This document shows positions 25,384 through 36,055 of a stretch of 64,000 nt of DNA, piece after piece. Source of the stretch: Jatrophihabitans endophyticus (GTDB lineage Bacteria > Actinomycetota > Actinomycetes > Mycobacteriales > Jatrophihabitantaceae); contig NZ_FQVU01000002.1 in the NCBI RefSeq assembly GCF_900129455.1, forward strand, positions 620,001 through 684,000, read 5' to 3'. The position numbers and the translations under genes were made by a program. The notes beneath the pieces were generated by a model. The model was not told the DNA's origin, did no database searches, and saw only the letters and a list, made by a program, of their open reading frames with translations. Within the stretch, counting starts at the first letter, position 1. The number at the start of each line of letters is the position of its first letter.

Positions 25384-26547
25384 GTGGACGTCTCGTTCCT
25401 CGTCGTCATCGTCATCGCGACCGCCCTCGCGTTCGACTTCACCAACGGTTTCCACGACACCGCCAACGCGATGGCGACCTCCATCGCGACCGGTGCGTTG
25501 CGGCCGCGGGTCGCGGTCGTCCTGTCGGGCGTGCTGAACCTCGTCGGCGCCTTCCTGTCCACCGAGGTCGCCAAGACGATCTCGAACGGCATCGTCGACG
25601 ACGACAAGCTCGCCGGTCACGGCGTGAACGGCACGGCCATCATCTTCGCCGGTCTCATCGGCGCCGTGCTGTGGAATCTCGTCACCTGGTTGCTCGGCCT
25701 GCCGTCCTCGTCGTCGCACGCCCTGTTCGGCGGCCTCATCGGCGCCGTGTGGGTCGTCATCGGCACGGCGGGCATCCACTTCGACATGGTCTTCTCCAAG
25801 ATCATCCTGCCGGCGGTGCTCTCCCCCGTCATCTGTGGCGTCATCGCCGGTCTCGCCACCTACGCCGCGTACACGCTGACGCGCCGCGCCGGGGCGGACA
25901 CGTCGAAGCAGTACTTCCGCCACGGCCAGACGATCTCGGCATCCCTGGTGTCCCTCGCCCACGGCACGGGCGACGCGCAGAAGACGATGGGCGTGATCAC
26001 CCTCGTCCTGGTCATCAACGGTCACCAGACGGCCGGCACCGACCCGCAGTTCTGGGTGATCCTGGCCGCCGGCACCGCCATCGGACTCGGGACGGCGCTC
26101 GGCGGCTGGCGCATCATCCGCACGATGGGCACGCGCCTCACCGAGATCGAGTCGCCGCAGGGCTTCGCCGCCGAGTCCGCCTCCACCGCCGTGCTGCTGG
26201 CGTCGTCGCACCTGGGCTTCGCGCTGTCGACGACGCAGGTGGTCTCCGGCGGCATCCTCGGCTCGGGGGTCGGTCGCCGGCTCGCCGAGGTGCGCTGGAA
26301 CGTCGCCGGCCGGATGGCACTCGGCTGGCTGTTCACGCTGCCCGTGGCGGCGGTGGTCGGTGCGCTGGCCGGTGAGCTCGCGAGCCGCGGCAACGGCGGG
26401 ACGGCCCTCGTCGCGGCCCTCGCCGTCGCGGCGGTGGCCCTCATCGTCTACCGCTCTCGACGTGATCCGGTGAATCCGGGCAACGTCAACGACAGTGCCG
26501 ATGCCAGGCCGGACCGTGAGCCCGAGCTGGCCGGAGCCGGTCGATGA
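25384..26547 (+). CDS. PiT-family inorganic phosphate transporter
   Basis: A 387-residue low-affinity phosphate:proton (metal-phosphate) symporter. Both PiT signature repeats are present: FDFTNGFHDTANAMATS near the N-terminus and SLAHGTGDAQKTMGVI in the second half. Around ten membrane segments are predicted, with a short hydrophilic C-terminal tail. GTG 25384 places the first membrane segment directly at the N-terminus. A PHO-box-like repeat lies upstream. The stop overlaps the next gene by four bases (ATGA), suggesting the small membrane protein acts with the transporter. Confidence 0.93.
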   Translation: MDVSFLVVIVIATALAFDFTNGFHDTANAMATSIATGALRPRVAVVLSGVLNLVGAFLSTEVAKTISNGIVDDDKLAGHGVNGTAIIFAGLIGAVLWNLVTWLLGLPSSSSHALFGGLIGAVWVVIGTAGIHFDMVFSKIILPAVLSPVICGVIAGLATYAAYTLTRRAGADTSKQYFRHGQTISASLVSLAHGTGDAQKTMGVITLVLVINGHQTAGTDPQFWVILAAGTAIGLGTALGGWRIIRTMGTRLTEIESPQGFAAESASTAVLLASSHLGFALSTTQVVSGGILGSGVGRRLAEVRWNVAGRMALGWLFTLPVAAVVGALAGELASRGNGGTALVAALAVAAVALIVYRSRRDPVNPGNVNDSADARPDREPELAGAGR

Positions 26548-26876
26548 GCGCGGCCGCGACCGCCACGTCGGTCCTCCTCGCCGCCGGCGACAGCAAGCCG
26601 CTGATCGACTGGGCGGCCCTGGGCAAGGTCGCCGGGGTGAGCCTGCTCTTCGGCCTCGCCGTCGTCGTCCTCTTCTCCGTCGGCATCGTCGGGCTGTCGA
26701 TGGCGCGGGGGCACGACGTCATTGAGGCGCCGCACGACCCCGCCGGCGCCCCCGTCGCCGCGCTCGGGGCGCAGAACCGGCGCGTCGTCGGATCGGCTCT
26801 GGCCGGCGTGTGCTTCGTGGCCTGCGGCGCGGCGGTCCTCTACGGGCTGTACCTGATCGTCCCGCAGTTCCACTGA
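26544..26876 (+). CDS. Small two-span membrane protein coupled to the phosphate transporter
   Basis: A 110-residue protein with two hydrophobic segments (about residues 28-52 and 82-104) separated by a loop containing HDVIEAPHDPAG. It has no recognised domain. Its ATG overlaps the PiT stop codon, so it is translated with the transporter and probably functions with it. Similar small proteins follow pit genes in other actinobacteria, by my recollection. An accessory or regulatory role is inferred only from coupling. Confidence 0.8.
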   Translation: MSAAATATSVLLAAGDSKPLIDWAALGKVAGVSLLFGLAVVVLFSVGIVGLSMARGHDVIEAPHDPAGAPVAALGAQNRRVVGSALAGVCFVACGAAVLYGLYLIVPQFH

Positions 26877-26905
26877 GGGCGCGGCGCCGGCGTAGCGTCG
26901 GCGCG

Positions 26906-27589
26906 ATGACCGAGGCGCGTCGACGGTCGCGGGACTTCCCGGCCCACCCGTACCCGGGCCGGCGGCCGGACTTCTCGTTCGTGCAGGACGGCGAGGTCGT
27001 GCACCGCCTGGAGCCGGCGTCCGGTGGCTGGTCCGTCGCGGGTCGCCCGCTCGACGACTGGCTGGGCGATCGTGGCGCGGCGCCGCTCGCGGCCCGCGAG
27101 CCGGTGCTGGCCTACGGCTCGAACTGCTGCCCGTCGAAGATCGACTGGCTGCGCGACGAGCTGGGACTGCGCGGGCCGGTCGTCGTGGTGCGTGCCCGCG
27201 TGCGAGGACTGGCCGCGGTCTGGGCCGCCGGCTTCCGCGTCGTCGACGACCAGCGTCCGGCCACTCTCGCCGCCGTCCCGGAGGCCGACGAGACGCACGC
27301 GGTCTGGTTCGCCACCGCCGACCAGCTCGCCGTTCTCGACGTCTGCGAGGGGCGGGGCGCGCGGTACGAGCTCGCCCGGCTCCGCAGCGGCTCGATCGTG
27401 CTCGCCGACGGCACCGAGCTCCACGGGGCGCTCGCCTACGTGGCGGCCCGTCCGGGCGGTCGCGCCCCGCTGCTCGTGGACGGGGCGATGGTGCGCTGCG
27501 CCGACGTCGCGCAGGCCGTGGCCGTCGGATTGACGGGCCTGCCGGCCGCCGCGGACGGTCTCGACGTCGAGATCGTCCCCGCGTCCTAG
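26906..27589 (+). CDS. Gamma-glutamylcyclotransferase-like fold protein
   Basis: A 227-residue protein. LAYGSNCCPSKIDWL resembles the phosphate/substrate-binding YGSN loop of gamma-glutamylcyclotransferase-like (AIG2/BtrG) proteins. The glutamate expected as catalytic base could be in LDVCEGRGARYEL. An N-terminal extension of about 60 residues (DFPAHPYPGRRPDFSFV) is extra to the fold. It may cleave gamma-glutamyl amines, but the substrate is unknown. It begins 29 bases after the small membrane gene and is followed 10 bases later by the GroES-like gene. Confidence 0.72.
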   Translation: MTEARRRSRDFPAHPYPGRRPDFSFVQDGEVVHRLEPASGGWSVAGRPLDDWLGDRGAAPLAAREPVLAYGSNCCPSKIDWLRDELGLRGPVVVVRARVRGLAAVWAAGFRVVDDQRPATLAAVPEADETHAVWFATADQLAVLDVCEGRGARYELARLRSGSIVLADGTELHGALAYVAARPGGRAPLLVDGAMVRCADVAQAVAVGLTGLPAAADGLDVEIVPAS

Positions 27590-27599
27590 GCTTGGGTCC

Positions 27600-27917
27600 A
27601 TGACCGACCGGTTGCCGATCAAGATGCTGCACGACCGGGTGCTCGTGCGCGAGACGCGCGAGGAGGGCGAGCGCCGCTCGTCCGGCGGCATCCTGATCCC
27701 GTCGACGGCGCAGGTGTCGAAGCGGCTGGTGTGGGCCGAGGTGCTCGCCGTCGGCAGTCACGTGCGCGCCGTCGAGACCGGCGATCGGGTGCTGTTCAGC
27801 CCGGACGACCGCTTCGAGGTCGAGATCGCCGGTGACGACTACATGCTGCTGCGCGAGCGTGACCTGCACGCCGTCGCTGCCGAGCGCAACGACGCGAACA
27901 CCGGGCTGTACCTCTGA
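27600..27917 (+). CDS. GroES-like co-chaperonin family protein
   Basis: A 105-residue protein of the Cpn10 fold: IKMLHDRVLVRETREEGERRSSGGILIP at the N-terminus, then GDRVLFSPDDRFEVEIAGDDYMLLRERDL. The mobile-loop region differs from housekeeping GroES (RRSSGGILIP in place of a longer TASG loop), and the tail NDANTGLYL is atypical. No groEL gene is adjacent. Actinobacteria usually carry a standard groES-groEL1 pair elsewhere, so this is likely a divergent paralogue of unknown partner. Confidence 0.82.
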   Translation: MTDRLPIKMLHDRVLVRETREEGERRSSGGILIPSTAQVSKRLVWAEVLAVGSHVRAVETGDRVLFSPDDRFEVEIAGDDYMLLRERDLHAVAAERNDANTGLYL

Positions 27918-28016
27918 GCGTCCGACGGGAACGGTTTCCCATTGTCCCGCTCCGGGGGCGATTGGTTGCCTGACCGGGTGCGGCAACGCGGTCGCACCCG
28001 TCCGATCGGAGCACCC

Positions 28017-28643
28017 ATGCGTCCCCTGCCGTCCCGCACGTCCCTCGTCGCCGCCGCGACCGGCCTCGCCCTCGCCGCCGGTCTCGCCGTGGCGACCCCC
28101 GCCTCCGCCGCCGGGTCGAACTACATGCACACGACCCACGCCAGCAAGGCCTGTCTGGTGCACGGCAACCTCCCCAAGACCGGCGTCGACAAGTCCTACG
28201 GGTGGCGGGTCGCGAAGGGCCACGCGCTGCCCGTGCGGTACACCGTCGGGAAGTACACGATGGTCATCGACCGCTCGCGCAAGCACAAGGCCCTGCACTG
28301 GGGCTTCATCGCCAAGAGCTGCCTGGTCGACCCCTACGCCTACGACACCAGCAAGCACCGCCTCAAGGACCGGCGCGGCGTCGGCGGCGACGGCAAGGTC
28401 AAGAAGGTCGTCGTCGCCCCGAAGGCCGGACACGGCCGCAAGACCCTGCACGTCAGCTCGGCCGGGACGCTGCGCAACGCCCCGAAGTCGTTCGTCATCG
28501 GCAACGTCCGGGCGCACGAGACGTTCGTGATCACCAAAGCCAGCTGCGGCCACCACGGCTCGTCGGCCTGGATCTTCGGCCACGACAAGGCGACCGGACG
28601 CTGGGGCTACGTCCAGTCCAAGCACCTGCCGGCCTGCCGCTGA
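28017..28643 (+). CDS. Secreted cysteine-containing protein of unknown function
   Basis: A 208-residue protein with a clear Sec signal peptide (residues 1-32, cleavage near TPASA-AG). The mature part is basic and has four cysteines (KACLVH, KSCLVD, KASCGHH, LPACR), suggesting two disulfides outside the cell. The WGFIAKSCL and WGYVQSKHL stretches look like two SH3b-like strand motifs, so a cell-wall-binding fold is possible. No catalytic domain is recognised. ATG 28017 fits the signal peptide and a GGAG ribosome site. A 7-base hairpin (27976-27982 with 27993-27999) lies in the leader. Confidence 0.78.
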   Translation: MRPLPSRTSLVAAATGLALAAGLAVATPASAAGSNYMHTTHASKACLVHGNLPKTGVDKSYGWRVAKGHALPVRYTVGKYTMVIDRSRKHKALHWGFIAKSCLVDPYAYDTSKHRLKDRRGVGGDGKVKKVVVAPKAGHGRKTLHVSSAGTLRNAPKSFVIGNVRAHETFVITKASCGHHGSSAWIFGHDKATGRWGYVQSKHLPACR

Positions 28644-28653
28644 CCGGTCGGGC

Positions 28654-29577
28654 TCAGCCGGCGCCGTGCTCGCGGACGCCGGCGAGCCAGGCGCGGGCCT
28701 CGACGAAGTCCGGATCGTGCCGGCCCACGGGGGTCGGGCCGCGGGTGCCGTCGCGACGCGGGTACGAACCCAGGTAGCGGACGTCGGCGCAGACGCGGTG
28801 CAGCGCGGCCAGCGCGTCGCCGACGCGCTCGTCGGTCACGTGGCCCTCGGCGTCGATCGAGAAGTGGTACATGCCGTGACGGCCACGGTCGGGCCGCGAC
28901 TCGATGCGGGTCAGGTTGATGCCTCGTGTGGCGAGCTCGCTGAGCAGCTCCAGCAGCGCGCCGGAGTGGTTCTCGCGCAGGTACGCGACGAAGGTCGTGC
29001 GGTCGTTGCCGGTGGCCGCCGGCGGTGGCGCCGGCCGGGTGAGCCGGACGAAGCGGGTGACCGCGTTCTCGTTGTCGGCGACGTCGCGCGCGAGCGAGTC
29101 CAGGCCGTACAGCTCGCCGGCCACGGCCGCGCCGACGGCCGCGTCGTACTGCCCGTCCGCGACGGCGCGCGCGGCGCCCGCGGTCGAGCCGACGAGCACG
29201 ACCTCGGCCGACGGCACGGTGGCGATCAGCCATCGCCGCACCTGCGCCTCGGCGTGCGGATGCGTCGCGACGGTCGCGACGTCGGCGAGTGCCGTTCCCG
29301 GTCGGGCCATCAGGTCGAAGCGCACCGCGAGGTAGGCCTCCTCGGCGATGACGAGCGGTTCGCCCGCGGCGAGGGCGTCCAACGTGGCCGGGACGGCGCC
29401 CTCGACCGAGTTCTCCAGGGGAACGACCGCCGCGTCGGCGCTGCCGGCCCGCACCGCGTCGATCGCCAGCGTCACGTTGGCCAGCGGCAATAGCGTGGCC
29501 CCCTCGGCGACCTGCAGGCCGCGCAGTGCCTGGTGCGCGAACGTCCCCTCGGGGCCCAGGAACGCGATCGTCACCAC
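28654..29577 (-). CDS. pheA: Prephenate dehydratase
   Basis: A 307-residue monofunctional enzyme converting prephenate to phenylpyruvate in phenylalanine synthesis. The catalytic region includes the invariant Thr174-Arg175-Phe176 motif in NAVTRFV. The ACT regulatory domain follows (about residues 195-270) with the ESRP motif at 226-229 that binds phenylalanine, so feedback inhibition is expected. No chorismate mutase domain is fused. Start is GTG followed by VTIAFLGPEGTFA. The upstream side abuts a palindromic repeat array and then the DUF4446 gene, on the same strand. Confidence 0.95.
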   Translation of the reverse strand: MVTIAFLGPEGTFAHQALRGLQVAEGATLLPLANVTLAIDAVRAGSADAAVVPLENSVEGAVPATLDALAAGEPLVIAEEAYLAVRFDLMARPGTALADVATVATHPHAEAQVRRWLIATVPSAEVVLVGSTAGAARAVADGQYDAAVGAAVAGELYGLDSLARDVADNENAVTRFVRLTRPAPPPAATGNDRTTFVAYLRENHSGALLELLSELATRGINLTRIESRPDRGRHGMYHFSIDAEGHVTDERVGDALAALHRVCADVRYLGSYPRRDGTRGPTPVGRHDPDFVEARAWLAGVREHGAG

Positions 29578-29612
29578 GCGTAGGAGCCTAGCCGCGTGAC
29601 CACGTCCCCCTT

Positions 29613-29718
29613 CGACTGGCGACTTCCTGGGGCGACTGGCGAGCTACTGCCCGACTGGCGAGGTACAGCTCGCCAGTCGCCGCGGAAGTCGTCAGTCGGC
29701 CGCGGAAGTCGCCAGTCG
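29613..29718. repeat. Palindromic repeat array A (gactggcga units)
   Basis: Units with core cgactggcga start at 29613, 29633 and 29652. After the centre they appear inverted: ccagtcg or a variant at 29673, about 29692 and 29712. The centre is an 11-base perfect inverted repeat (29652-29662 with 29669-29679). The outermost 15 bases, 29613-29627 and 29704-29718, are also exact inverted copies. The spacing is 19-20 bases. It lies between the stop of DUF4446 and the start of pheA. Related arrays occur at 48161 and 49231. Confidence 0.85.
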
Positions 29719-29731
29719 CGCGCGCGGGGGG

Positions 29732-30253
29732 TCAGGATGCGCGGCGGGCGAGCAGGCTGCGGCGCTTGGCGAGCGCGGCCGACACCGCCTGCTGCTCCTC
29801 GGGCGACAGCTCGTGCTCGCCCTTGCCCGCCGAGACGCCCTTGGCGTACACCCGGGTGTCGCCGGCGCCGGCGATGGCGCTCAGCGCCACGCCGTCGCCC
29901 TTCTCGTCGAGCAGCGCCAACGAGAACGACATCCGTCCCGACATCTCGGTGAACGCGTCGTAGCGCACGAGCGCGATGTTGCGCAGCGCTCCCGGCGCGT
30001 CGCCGGGCGTCGTGCCGAGCATGGTCTCGATGTGGCCCCGCAGCGCCTCGACCTCGTCGGAGACGACCTCGATGCGCTCGTCGTGACGCTGGGTCGTCTC
30101 GAGCAGCGAGGCGTGGCTCTCCTCGCCGCGCGCGCCCTTGGCGAGCACGCGGGTCGCGCGGCGCAGCTTGGCGAGCGTGCGCAGCGCCGCGTACGCCGCG
30201 ACGAGGGCGGCGTAGGCGAGGACGAGCGCGAACACCGCGACGTAGGTGGCCAT
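29732..30253 (-). CDS. DUF4446 family membrane-anchored protein
   Basis: A 173-residue protein with one N-terminal membrane segment (VAVFALVLAYAALVAAYAAL), a coiled-coil-like charged stretch (about residues 45-75), and the conserved DUF4446 core NIALVRYDAFTEMSGRMSFSLALLD. The domain's function is unknown; it occurs widely in Gram-positive bacteria, and in actinobacteria often close to pheA and serS. The C-terminus is Ser/Glu/Lys-rich. Start ATG 30253 is the first residue before the membrane segment. Confidence 0.88.
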   Translation of the reverse strand: MATYVAVFALVLAYAALVAAYAALRTLAKLRRATRVLAKGARGEESHASLLETTQRHDERIEVVSDEVEALRGHIETMLGTTPGDAPGALRNIALVRYDAFTEMSGRMSFSLALLDEKGDGVALSAIAGAGDTRVYAKGVSAGKGEHELSPEEQQAVSAALAKRRSLLARRAS

Positions 30254-31741
<1,488 letters not shown>

Positions 31742-31767
31742 CCGGACGAGGGTGGGACCCTTCCGGG

Positions 31768-33426
31768 GTGACATCGTTCGTCGAACTGAAGCTGCGGCCC
31801 GAGCTGCAACAGGCCCTGGACGAGCTCGGCTACGAAGAGCCGACCCCGATCCAGCGCGAGGCGATACCGGTCGTGTTGAGCGGCCGGGACGCCGTCGCCC
31901 AGGCCGCGACCGGCACCGGCAAGACGGCGGCCTTCGCGCTGCCGCTGCTGCAGGGCCTGGAGCCCGGCAGCCGGACCCCGCAGGCGCTCGTGCTCGCGCC
32001 GACCCGCGAGCTCGCGGTCCAGGTCGCCGAGGCGACCCAGCGCTACGGCCGACAGCTCGGCGCGCGGGTCCTCGCGGTCTACGGCGGTCAACCCATCCCG
32101 CACCAGATGCGGGCGCTCAGCGCCGGCGTGGACGTGGTCGTCGCGACGCCCGGCCGCGCCATCGACCATCTGACCCGCGGCACGCTCGACCTGTCCGACC
32201 TGCGCACCCTCGTGCTCGACGAGGCCGACGAGATGCTCGACATGGGCTTCGCCGAGGACATCGAGGCCATCATGGCCGCCGTCCCCGACGGCCGGCAGAC
32301 CGTGCTGTTCTCGGCGACGCTCCCGGCTCGCATCAACGGCCTGGTCAAGCGCTACCTGACCGATCCGGTCAAGATCAAGATCGAGCGGCCGAAGCCGTCG
32401 GCCGAGGGTGGCGCGTCGGTGCGTCAGGTCGCCTACCTCGTCCCGCGCCAGCACAAGGCGAACGCGCTGGGGCGCGTGCTGGACATCGAGGCGCCGACCG
32501 CCGCGGTGGTCTTCTGCCGCACCCGCGACGAGGTCGACTCGCTCGGCGGCACGCTGGCCGCGCGGGGTTACCGGGCCGAGGCGCTGCACGGCGGCATGAC
32601 CCAGGACCAGCGCGACCGCGTCATGGCCAAGATCCGCAACCGGACCGCCGAGATCCTCGTGGCCACCGACGTCGCCGCCCGCGGCCTGGACATCGACCAC
32701 CTCACCCACGTGGTCAACTTCGACCTCCCCTCCGCGGCGGACACCTACGTCCACCGCATCGGGCGGGTCGGCCGGGCCGGCCGCGAGGGCACCGCGATCA
32801 CCCTCGTCGAGCCCCGGCAGCACCGGTTGTTGAAGACGATCGAGAAGGTGACGAAGTCGCGGATCGCGGTGGAGACGCTGCCGACGGTGGCCGACCTGCG
32901 CGCCCGTCGCCTCGAGCTCACCCGCGGTGCCATCGCCGAGCTGCTGCGTGAGGACGACTACGAGCAGTACCGCGTGGTGGTCGACGCGCTCAGCGACGAG
33001 CACGACATCGTGCAGATCGCACTGGCCGCGGTGAAGCTGGCGCACGAGTCGGGCATCGCCGGGCCGGACGAGGACGACATCCCCGAGGTCACCGTCGCCG
33101 CCGCCACCGCGGCCCAGGGCACGAAGCGGCCGCCGAAGAATCTCGGCGACACGGTGACGATCTTCGTCGGCCTCGGCCACGCGGCCAAGATCCGACCGCA
33201 GGACCTCGTCGGCGCCATCGCCAACGAGACGAGCGTGGCCGGCCGCCAGATCGGCGCCATCGAGATCACGCACAAGTTCTCCACCGTCGAGATCCCGGCC
33301 GCGGCCGAGGCCGAGGTCGTCGCCGCGCTGCAGGCGACGCTCATCAAGGGCCGCAAGGCGCGGGTGGAGCGCTTCAAGCCGCCGTCGCAACGACCACCGT
33401 CGAAGAAGAAGGGCAAGCAGCCGTGA
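31768..33426 (+). CDS. deaD: DEAD-box ATP-dependent RNA helicase with C-terminal DbpA-type RNA-binding domain
   Basis: A 552-residue helicase that unwinds RNA duplexes, probably in ribosome assembly or cold adaptation. Helicase motifs are seen in order: Q motif (PTPIQREAIP), Walker A ATGTGKT (residues 47-53), PTRELA, TPGR, DEAD, SAT, then ATDVAARGLD and HRIGRVGR. A DbpA-like RRM domain (about 455-540, TVTIFVGLGHAAKIRPQDLV) and a short basic tail follow. Start GTG. The stop overlaps the start of the aminotransferase gene by four bases, an unusual partner for a helicase. Confidence 0.95.
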   Translation: MTSFVELKLRPELQQALDELGYEEPTPIQREAIPVVLSGRDAVAQAATGTGKTAAFALPLLQGLEPGSRTPQALVLAPTRELAVQVAEATQRYGRQLGARVLAVYGGQPIPHQMRALSAGVDVVVATPGRAIDHLTRGTLDLSDLRTLVLDEADEMLDMGFAEDIEAIMAAVPDGRQTVLFSATLPARINGLVKRYLTDPVKIKIERPKPSAEGGASVRQVAYLVPRQHKANALGRVLDIEAPTAAVVFCRTRDEVDSLGGTLAARGYRAEALHGGMTQDQRDRVMAKIRNRTAEILVATDVAARGLDIDHLTHVVNFDLPSAADTYVHRIGRVGRAGREGTAITLVEPRQHRLLKTIEKVTKSRIAVETLPTVADLRARRLELTRGAIAELLREDDYEQYRVVVDALSDEHDIVQIALAAVKLAHESGIAGPDEDDIPEVTVAAATAAQGTKRPPKNLGDTVTIFVGLGHAAKIRPQDLVGAIANETSVAGRQIGAIEITHKFSTVEIPAAAEAEVVAALQATLIKGRKARVERFKPPSQRPPSKKKGKQP

Positions 33427-34475
33427 CCCTGCGACCCGTGCTGTCCTCGCTGCCCGCCTACGTGCCGGGACGAACCGTGCCGGGGGCGATCAAGCTGGCC
33501 AGCAACGAGAGCGCCTACCCGCCGCTCCCGCACGTGCTGCAGCGCATCGCCGACGCCGCCGCGAACGCCAACCGCTACCCGGACAACACGTCGAGCGAGC
33601 TGGCCGGCGCCCTCGCCGCGCGCTACGGCGTCCCCGCCGACCAGGTCGCCGTCGGCTGCGGTTCGGTGTCGCTGTGCACGCAACTCGTGCAGGCGGTGGC
33701 CGACGCCGACGACGAGGTCGTCTACGCGTGGCGCTCCTTCGAGGCGTACCCGATCATCACCGCGGTCGCCGGCGCGTCGGCGGTGCAGGTCCCACTGACC
33801 GCGGGCCACGTGCACGACCTCGACGAGATGGCCGCACGGATCACCGGCAAGACCCGGCTGCTGTTCGTCTGCAACCCCAACAACCCGACGGGGACCGCGG
33901 TCGGCCGCGACGCGCTCGTGCGCTTCCTGCGAGCGGTGCCCGCCGACGTGGTCGTGGCACTGGACGAGGCGTACCGCGAGTTCGTGGCCGATCCCGACGT
34001 CCCCGACGGTCTCACGCTGCTCCCCGAGTTCCCCAACGTCGTCGTGCTGCGGACGTTCTCCAAGGCCTACGGGCTCGCCGGCCTGCGGGTGGGTTACGCC
34101 ATCACGGCCGACCCGGTGCTCGCGACCGCCCTGCGCCAGACCCAGGTGCCGTTCGCGGTCACGAGCGTCGCGCAGGCGGCGGCGCTGGCCTCGCTCGAAC
34201 CGGCCGCCGAGGAGCAGATGGCGCAGCGCGTCGACGAGGTGCGTCGCGAGCGGGTGCGGGTGCGCGACGCGCTGCGCGACCTCGGCCATGACGTGCCGGC
34301 CAGCGAGGCCAACTTCGTGTGGCTGCCGCTCGGCGAGCGCACCGTCGAGTGGGCGGCACGCTGCGAGGACCACGGCGTGATCGTCCGCGCCTTCGCCAGT
34401 TCCGGCGTGCGCGTCACGATCAGCTCGCCCGCGGAGAACGATCGCCTGCTCGCCGCGGCCGCCGATCTGGGCTGA
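33423..34475 (+). CDS. pat: Aromatic/histidinol-phosphate-type aminotransferase (class I/II)
   Basis: A 350-residue PLP enzyme of the HisC-like subgroup annotated in actinobacteria as aromatic aminotransferase Pat. The PLP lysine is Lys214 in RTFSKAYGLAGLRVGY; other marks are NPNNPTGT and ALDEAYREF. The short N-terminus (LSSLPAYVPGR) is characteristic. It likely interconverts phenylpyruvate or hydroxyphenylpyruvate with phenylalanine or tyrosine, consistent with pheA and hpd close by. GTG start overlaps the helicase stop codon (GTGA). It could still serve as histidinol-phosphate aminotransferase. Confidence 0.92.
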   Translation: MTLRPVLSSLPAYVPGRTVPGAIKLASNESAYPPLPHVLQRIADAAANANRYPDNTSSELAGALAARYGVPADQVAVGCGSVSLCTQLVQAVADADDEVVYAWRSFEAYPIITAVAGASAVQVPLTAGHVHDLDEMAARITGKTRLLFVCNPNNPTGTAVGRDALVRFLRAVPADVVVALDEAYREFVADPDVPDGLTLLPEFPNVVVLRTFSKAYGLAGLRVGYAITADPVLATALRQTQVPFAVTSVAQAAALASLEPAAEEQMAQRVDEVRRERVRVRDALRDLGHDVPASEANFVWLPLGERTVEWAARCEDHGVIVRAFASSGVRVTISSPAENDRLLAAAADLG

Positions 34476-34495
34476 GCCGCCGTCCCCGCCGCGCC

Positions 34496-35920
<1,425 letters not shown>

Positions 35921-36055
35921 GCGCTACATAGTGCTCGCCGGGAAGTGCCGGCATGTCGGAAGGTCGTCGTCGCACGGCGCCGTCCAGGTGGAAGGATGTT
36001 CACCTCGGACGTCCCCCGACGTCCACCGCCGGCGTCACAATGGAGTGACTCGCTC

